Origin: Apostichopus japonicus
Lineage: Eukaryota; Echinodermata; Holothuroidea; Aspidochirotida; Stichopodidae
DNA length: 64,000 nt
Assembly: GCF_037975245.1 (NCBI RefSeq)
Contig: NC_092583.1
Location: forward strand, 601,764 to 665,763
Reading direction: 5' to 3'
A program made the translations under genes and the position numbers. This document shows positions 63,470 to 64,000 of the stretch, one piece after another. Each line of letters opens with the position of its first letter. The first letter of the stretch is position 1. Under the pieces are notes generated by a model. That model ran no database searches. It saw only the letters and a program-made list of their open reading frames with translations, and was not told where the DNA came from.

Positions 63470-64000
63470 TTAGTTTTATTTGCTGACGACACATGCATTT
63501 TAGGTCTTATTGAGAAGAATGGTGACGAAACCGGGTATAGGCATGAAATATCCACCTTTACGAATTGGTGTGACGAAAACAGATTACAACTGAATGTGTC
63601 TAAACCAAAGGAGCTTGTTGTTGATTTCCGGCGTAGGGGGCACCAACTAGAGAGAATTGAAATTAGGAACGAGCCAGTAGAACAAGTCCATTCTTATAAG
63701 TATCTGGGAGTTTCCATTACTGATAAATTGGAGTGGGGTGAACATGTAAATACTGTTCTGGCCAAAACTAATCAACGTATGTTCTTTCTACGGAAGCTCA
63801 ATTTATTCAGACTAGACGCCTCTCTCATTTCTTTGTTCTACAATGCGGCCATCCAGACCATAATTACATTCTGCTTGGCTGCATGGGGTGGCAATACGAC
63901 TGCTAGAGACATGGCTAAGATGAATACACTTGTTAGAAAAGCGAGGCGAGTTTGCCGGTCTGATGATCTCAGATCAGTAGATGAGCTGCTTGTCAGGGTA
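63470..64000 (+). mobile_element. 5'-truncated non-LTR retrotransposon (reverse transcriptase fragment)
   Basis: A plus-strand frame is open from 63470 to the window edge (about 177 codons). It begins at LFADDTCIL, the FADD form of the reverse transcriptase catalytic box. It continues with WCDENRLQLNVSKPKELVVD, YKYLGVSITDKLEW, FLRKLNLFRLD and AAWGGNT, the thumb-side sequence typical of CR1/L2/Rex1-like LINEs. Nothing of the element precedes the FADD box: a stop codon lies directly upstream and the flanking sequence is not RT-like, so the copy is 5'-truncated as in most LINE insertions. No frameshift is visible in what remains, suggesting a young copy. It is antisense to WAC, in the intron upstream of the 63350 exon. 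Confidence 0.9.

Overview
This is eukaryotic genomic DNA: AT-rich, intron-rich, and full of minisatellites and small DNA transposons. Five protein genes can be read exon by exon with GT/AG splice sites and compatible phases: BBS9, NT5C3, a C7orf57-like gene, METTL21A and WAC. The gene set and dense DNA-transposon content indicate an invertebrate metazoan. The linkage of BBS9 and NT5C3, which are neighbours in human, together with repeats of the type containing ATGACCTTTGACCTCCAC, suggests a marine deuterostome, possibly an echinoderm. That last step is inference and was not tested.

Layout. 1-6373: a 50-bp minisatellite (at least about 127 copies, running off the left edge) inside an intron of BBS9. 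6405-10274: the first four coding exons of BBS9 (minus strand), with a hAT-type element in intron 3. 10275-17605: BBS9 5' region and the interval to NT5C3, with a CpG-rich 12-bp repeat and two hAT-type elements bounded by 8-bp target duplications. 17606-22787: complete NT5C3 (plus, 8 coding exons). 22788-32537: NT5C3 downstream DNA, 84-bp, 43-bp and 86-bp tandem arrays, two possible orphan exons of an unidentified minus-strand membrane protein gene, and a tRNA-like SINE. 32538-39980: a complete C7orf57-like gene (minus, 5 coding exons) whose introns hold a hAT element and a palindrome of about 970 bp. 44126-45222: METTL21A (plus, 3 exons). 45223-50875: convergent 3' interval with 29-bp and 32-bp arrays. 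50876-63350: the last nine coding exons of WAC (minus; its 5' part lies beyond the right edge), with a 5'-truncated LINE reverse transcriptase in its intron at 63470-64000.

The five genes do not form one pathway: ciliary BBSome subunit, pyrimidine nucleotidase, uncharacterised protein, HSP70 lysine methyltransferase, and chromatin/H2B-ubiquitination adaptor. BBS9 and NT5C3 are divergent, as in human 7p14.3.

The most unusual structure is the 52/54-bp array at about 53156-55275. Its unit is the last 44 bp of a WAC coding exon plus the first 10 bp of the following intron, including the 5' splice site. A real exon/donor junction has therefore been amplified about 39-fold into its own intron, and most copies also carry a weak acceptor-like CCTAG that would define an in-frame 27-nt microexon. 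The other notable structures are the BBS9 array that begins 32 bp after a splice donor, the large intronic palindrome, and four target-duplication-bounded hAT-like elements.
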